64,000 nt of DNA, from assembly GCF_037038585.1 (NCBI RefSeq), contig NC_092520.1, forward strand, positions 64,231,501-64,295,500, given 5' to 3'. This DNA comes from Patagioenas fasciata (Eukaryota > Chordata > Aves > Columbiformes > Columbidae). The notes under the pieces are model-generated. The model did no database searches and was not told where the DNA came from. It saw nothing but the letters and a program-made list of their open reading frames with translations. The translations under genes were made by a program, and so were the position numbers. Of the stretch, positions 59,201-64,000 are shown piece by piece; the stretch's first letter is position 1; every line of letters begins with the position of its first letter.

Positions 59201-61529
59201 GGTCTCTTCTCCCAAGTAACAAGTGATAGGATGAGAGAAAATGGCCTCAAGTTGCACCAGTGGAGGTTTAGAAAAATTTCTTCATGGAAAGGGTTGTCAG
59301 ACACTGGAACAGACTGCCCAGGGAAATGTTCGAATCACCATCCCTGGAGGTGTTTGAAAGACGCATAGATGAGGTTTGTAAGGACATGGTTTAGTGCTAG
59401 AGTTAGGTTATGGTTGGACTTGATGATATTGAGGGTCTCTTCCAACCGAAGTGATTCTATACTAGCAAGTAGGGCAGCCAAATAGTTGTTGAGCTATAGA
59501 GACACACTTTTGATGATGAAGACTTAATGTCCGCACCAAATGCACATTTCACATCATACACTTTATTTCAGACTAGTCGGAGTTTGGTCCTGTGGACTAA
59601 GCACCCATTAAGTTATGACAGTACGTTTTGTGTGCTTTTGGAGGCTGTCTTCTGGTTTGGCTCACCTGAACAGCGTGTGTGATCCAAGATTATGCCACAA
59701 GGTGAAGAGAAAGTGCGATTAATGCAGATTACTGGAAGATCCACCTGAAAAGCACAGTTGTGGTCTGAAGCAGAACACAAAGACATGCATATTGCCAGAG
59801 TGACAGCTTTTAAAAGGAAAACCCAGAATTAACCTTGTGTAGATTGGGCCACAGCTATCAGGTATTTGACACAACTCAGATACAGGATACAAAGACAAGG
59901 AACCAGGCTGTGCTAATGGCTGGCTGGAAAGGCAGCCTCATTTCATTAGTTACAGACACAGTGAAATGTGATCACCACAAGCCTAAGCAATGACCCAAAA
60001 TATTCAGTGCTGTCACTAAGCTATTAGACTATACATGCCAAGCAAATTGTTCCAGTTCTCCCCAGTTGAGAAATTGTCCTTCTCCTTTTCTTTGGTGCAA
60101 AAACGAAACCCCGAAGTCAAGGCGGAAGCAATAAGATATTTGCAGGCAGCAGTTGTCTTGAAGTGACACAGCATGAGGTTTTTATTTTTTCAATTCATTT
60201 GCTAGATCAATGTGCATGTGGCAGACTGCAAGACAGTGATAATCTGATACGTGAAACAAGGAAGAAACATGATGAGCGATTTCCTTGGCAGGTATTTCTA
60301 GCAATTCATGAAATCCATCACTCAACCTCACATGGACAGTGCTATCTATGGTCTTTTTGCATTATTTTAGGTCCTACTGCTAAACTCAGAAGGGAAGGGC
60401 TTCTGTGGAGGAGTACTGCTAAAAAGTAACTTTGTGTTAACTACAGCAGAGTGTGCCCTTCTGCACAAGCATTTTGAGATCAGGGTTGGTGCTGGTAAGT
60501 GATCAAACACATTTTCTCTTGTAGCATATTTTAATATTGATTGCTAATTTTAAAACAAAAGCTTACTAAAAATTTTGTGGTATAAAAATAATTATGGGAA
60601 ACAAATCTGCTGTCACGTCATTTAAGCATCTCAGTTAAGTATCTTGAACTGGAACCACAGCTGCCCCAGGCCACCCTAAAAGCCAAGCAGAGACAACTGC
60701 CTATGAGATGCAACTCAGAGCTCAGCACGTCAGGATAAGCTAAACCAGGTGGATTTAAAGGTGGCTTTTGTTTCATGCCAAAATTTACTTCTTGTTGAGT
60801 ATTTGTCCTTCCCTCAGAAATGATGCATGCTTCTACATAGCATTAAAGAGCTGCCAAGGCATCATTCCCAGTTTACTGCAGCTGTTTCAAGAAAGAGCGC
60901 CTTTAGTTTCCCTACTGCACGTATTTCCCAGCACGACTAGGCAGCTGATAGTTCGCATGCAGTGTTCAGGAATCTGATAAATTATTCCTAAGAGCAGTGA
61001 AATGTGTTGCTTCACAGGCCCTAATGGAACAAGTGGAATTGAGAAGACAATGCAAGTTAGCGAGAAACACATACACATCCGTTACGACGAAGACACTGGT
61101 GAGAACAACATCGCCTTACTACAACTCCAAGAGCATGTTGAGTGCAACAACCACCAGCTTCCTGTTTGCATCCCTGAAAGAGACTTTGCAGAACACATTT
61201 TAATTCCAAAACTGGCTGGTACGGTCAGTGGCTGGAGAATGGAAGGTGATGAACTTCAAGGTGATGAGTTGCATGTTTCATACCTTCCTGCTGAGGACTG
61301 CAAACAAATACTCAACATAAGCCTCACAAACAGGCAGTTTTGTGGACACCTCCAGGAGGCTGTAGACAAACGACTGGCTGGAGGAAGCTTTTTAGCTACC
61401 ATGTATAAAGGTACTTGGTTTCTGACAGGTATTCTGGGATCTTGGCCACTAGAAGACACCGAATGGGAAACGCTTCTATTCACTAACACTGCAAGGTATA
61501 TGATATGGTTTAAACAAAAAATGAAATAA
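50222..61529 (+). CDS. PROZ: vitamin K-dependent protein Z precursor, complete, 8 coding exons, 408 aa
   Basis: Secreted plasma protein without protease activity; it carries the serpin ZPI (SERPINA10) to membrane-bound factor Xa. Exons: 50222-50291, 51919-52082, 53139-53163, 56209-56322, 57707-57838, 60206-60291, 60371-60494, 61018-61529; phases 1,0,1,1,1,0,1. The signal peptide (core [11 protein letters not shown]) is set by the ATG at 50222, giving the same 70-bp first exon as F7 and F10; ATG at 50225 is also possible. The propeptide ends KRQRR40; the Gla domain from 41 has [20 protein letters not shown]1 is at 87-124, EGF2 at 125-168, and DQCACG starts the linker. The protease-like domain has Glu224 for His57 (TTAEC), Asn269 for Asp102 (ENNIALL), and no Gly-Asp-Ser-Gly-Gly ([10 protein letters not shown] instead). 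There is no Arg-Ile-Val-Gly-Gly activation site. [11 protein letters not shown] at the C-terminus and NGT/NIS glycosylation sites parallel human PROZ. Confidence 0.96.
50292..51918 (+). other. PROZ: PROZ intron 1
   Basis: No mobile element or other gene was recognised. Short frames near 51.0-51.8 kb have no domains. Confidence 0.65.
53164..56208 (+). other. PROZ: PROZ intron 3
   Basis: The largest PROZ intron. It holds a CR1 3' end at 54552-54745 and is otherwise unremarkable. A poly-C/poly-T tract at about 53118-53134 precedes exon 3 and serves as its pyrimidine tract. Confidence 0.7.
54552..54745 (-). mobile_element. CR1 LINE 3' fragment in PROZ intron 3
   Basis: Reverse-complement CR1 end: ATCATAGAATCATTTTGG, TTGGAAGAGACCCTTAAG, CACTAAACCATGTCCCTGAG, ACCTCCAGGGATGGTGATTC. 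About 190 bp. Confidence 0.9.
58491..59146 (-). mobile_element. younger CR1 inserted into the outer CR1
   Basis: Starts with repeat-type terminus ATCACAGAATCACACAGAAT, then GGGATTGGAAGAGACC. The minus strand encodes reverse transcriptase C-terminal sequence ([33 protein letters not shown]) in one open frame. It matches the subfamily of the copy at 46028. Its right end carries a 21-bp tandem duplication. Confidence 0.9.
59105..59146. repeat. 2 x 21-bp tandem duplication at the 5' edge of the inner CR1
   Basis: ACAGTGCTGGCTCATGGTCA plus T is followed at once by the same 21 bases with one change (C for T at base 15). The copy lies at the truncation point of the inner CR1, where the insertion joins the outer element. 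Confidence 0.9.
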
Positions 61530-62928
61530 GACACAAACACAACCAACTCTCCAGAACCAAACCCCTACCAGTCACCACAAGGAAACATTTGGACACAGCC
61601 AGTACATCCATTTGATTATCACAATTTGCAGCAATGAAAGTTGCAACAATATGTATATCATACAGAAAAACCTCTTTGTCTTTCCTTCCATTGACACACA
61701 GTACTGTGAAAGTCACAATGTGGTAAACCTAGTTATTTTACTAAAAAATGACTGGACTTCAAGTTTCCTAGAACTGTTTGTCCTAAAACTCAAAAAGTGT
61801 TGATGTTTTTCTGAGACTTCAAATGTTGCTAGAGGGAAATTAGCCTTTTAAACTCGTTACCTTGAGGTTTGATTCAGCAAATTCATATTCTTATTTCAGC
61901 ACTTACACAAGCAAAACTTAAGGTGACCAGGGGAACTCCAAGCCTTTAAATACCTATGTTGATATAGGACTTGACACTCTCATCACACTGAAAAATGTTT
62001 CCCGTGTTTTCCCTTACGAACTATGTCCACACCAGTTGGTGGGTAAAGTAAAATCCAGCTCTCAAAGAGGGGAAAAATATGTTTTATTTTATTCAAAAAT
62101 AATTAACAACCCTCCCCCAACTACCAAACTACCATCCCATTACTACGAACAAAGTTATGTTATACCATCCCCAAACAAAATACAAAACCCTCAAGGTAGT
62201 AACACTTAAAATAATGGATCCAGTGGCAGTATTTCCCCAGAAGTAGAATAAAACAGATTATGGATAAGTTACTTACATAAGCTTTCGTTCATCATAACAA
62301 AAATGAAACAAAATATTACAAGAATGAAAAAAAAAAACCCCACAAACAAACCCATCTGTAGGCACCTACAGACAAAAATCCAACATTTATTTAAACCCGT
62401 AAGTATTACTGACACAGTAAAGCTTTTGGTGTCAAGCACTTCTCTAGTTTTTAGAGAAGGCTTAAAAAGAGCATTTAATACCTGCAAGACTATTGAAGAG
62501 ACTCAACAAGATGGAAACCATGAAGGAAAACATAATTTCCACTCTGAAGAATAGATTAACACAAGTAACAAAGGGTGATACTTCTCCTTTCTGAAAGATA
62601 AATGCAGAAATAGTAACAAAAAGTACTTTTTAAAAGCTTTTAAGTACTTTGGAAGGAATTTGGAATGCTTTGCTTTATTTCCTCATGAAATATCTTGAAC
62701 AATCTAGAAAGCCTGCGGAAGTCACCATTGAAAAGTCAGCATTTCATTCCAATGCACTTTGTAACACTGGCAGCCTTGGTCGTTCTGGGAAAGGAGTCAC
62801 AAACAGCTCCTGGCATTCCAGTGCTGGACACAAATCAGGTCATTTACAATGTTCTTGGGGTGATGAGGAGCAGCTCCAGTGGGCAAGCTGAGTATCTGAA
62901 AAGTACTTGTCTGGCTAAGACACAATAC
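61530..62928. other. convergent 3' UTRs of PROZ (+) and PCID2 (-)
   Basis: No coding sequence is seen. On the plus strand the first AATAAA is at 62248-62253. On the minus strand AATAAA occurs at 62386-62391 and 62083-62088. Depending on which are used, the two 3' UTRs abut or overlap. Confidence 0.5.
62386..62391 (-). promoter_or_regulatory. PCID2: candidate poly(A) signal of PCID2
   Basis: TTTATT on the plus strand reads AATAAA on the minus strand, about 540 nt beyond the PCID2 stop. A second hexamer at 62083-62088 is an alternative. Pattern only. Confidence 0.35.

Positions 62929-64000
<1,072 letters not shown>

Larger units (their letters stand above)
58330..59462 (+). mobile_element. older plus-strand CR1 split by a younger CR1
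   Basis: The outer element runs from about 58330 (TTGGGCCCATCCCCATCACT, then GGTGCTGGAGCGTGTTCAGA) to 58490, ending GCTGAGGGGA, and resumes at 59147 with GACCTTATCGCTCTCTGC, running to the 3' end at 59462 (TCTTCCAACCGAAGTGATTC). The two halves join into one continuous CR1 if the intervening 656 bp are removed. The terminus is of the same type as the minus-strand copies at 6286 and 54552. Confidence 0.88.
57839..60205 (+). other. PROZ: PROZ intron 5
   Basis: Contains a two-layer CR1 insertion at about 58330-59462, described separately. The remainder, including 59463-60205, shows nothing recognisable. Confidence 0.75.

Noticed and set aside
58583-59257. A 224-codon minus-strand frame
   Set aside because: It is reverse transcriptase-derived CR1 sequence running across the junction of two nested elements, not a host gene.

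Overview
The window is a vertebrate, almost certainly avian, genomic segment. The evidence is a factor X protein of 475 residues that closely resembles chicken F10 from memory, more than a dozen CR1 LINE fragments with the bird-type 3' ends, and compact introns. It is not a perfect match to chicken F10, so I read it as another bird; the species cannot be fixed from sequence alone. The gene order is MCF2L(3' end, +), F7(+), F10(+), PROZ(+), PCID2(3' end, -). This is the conserved vitamin K-dependent clotting-factor cluster (human 13q34).

Layout. 2567-3876: last four exons of MCF2L (C-terminal SH3 domain), with its 3' UTR beyond. 3877-13667: 3' UTR and intergenic DNA with a TG/TA-rich microsatellite, a CR1 on the minus strand, a 38-bp tandem duplication and a short plus-strand CR1. 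13668-23111: F7, 8 coding exons, 425 aa. 23112-25586: intergenic, ending in a CpG-rich block with a GTCCC pentanucleotide array just ahead of the F10 start. 25587-37100: F10, 8 coding exons, 475 aa. 37101-50221: about 13 kb of intergenic DNA with CR1 pieces and a decayed copy of an F10-like EGF2 exon plus flanking intron. 50222-61529: PROZ, 8 coding exons, 408 aa, with a non-catalytic protease domain. 62929-63018 (minus strand): last coding exon of PCID2, convergent with PROZ.

How the genes work together. F7, F10 and PROZ share one architecture: signal peptide, propeptide, Gla domain, short aromatic-stack exon, EGF1, EGF2, trypsin-like domain. Their splice phases are identical (1,0,1,1,1,0,1) and their early exons are nearly equal in length (70, 161/164, 25, 114 bp), as expected of old tandem duplicates. 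Factor VIIa with tissue factor activates factor X; factor Xa makes thrombin; protein Z is the non-enzymatic cofactor that helps its serpin (ZPI) inhibit factor Xa. MCF2L (a Rho-GEF) and PCID2 (a TREX-2 mRNA export subunit) are unrelated neighbours held in synteny.

I did not find a wholly new system. The items most worth a second look are the F10-like exon relic at about 42.75-44.08 kb, a nearly perfect palindromic hAT-type element in F7 intron 2, two nested CR1 insertions, the loss of all three catalytic residues in avian-type PROZ, and a Leu-to-Trp change in the membrane-binding loop of F10. All exon boundaries were placed by eye from splice sites, reading frame and homology recalled from memory; no alignment or database search was run.
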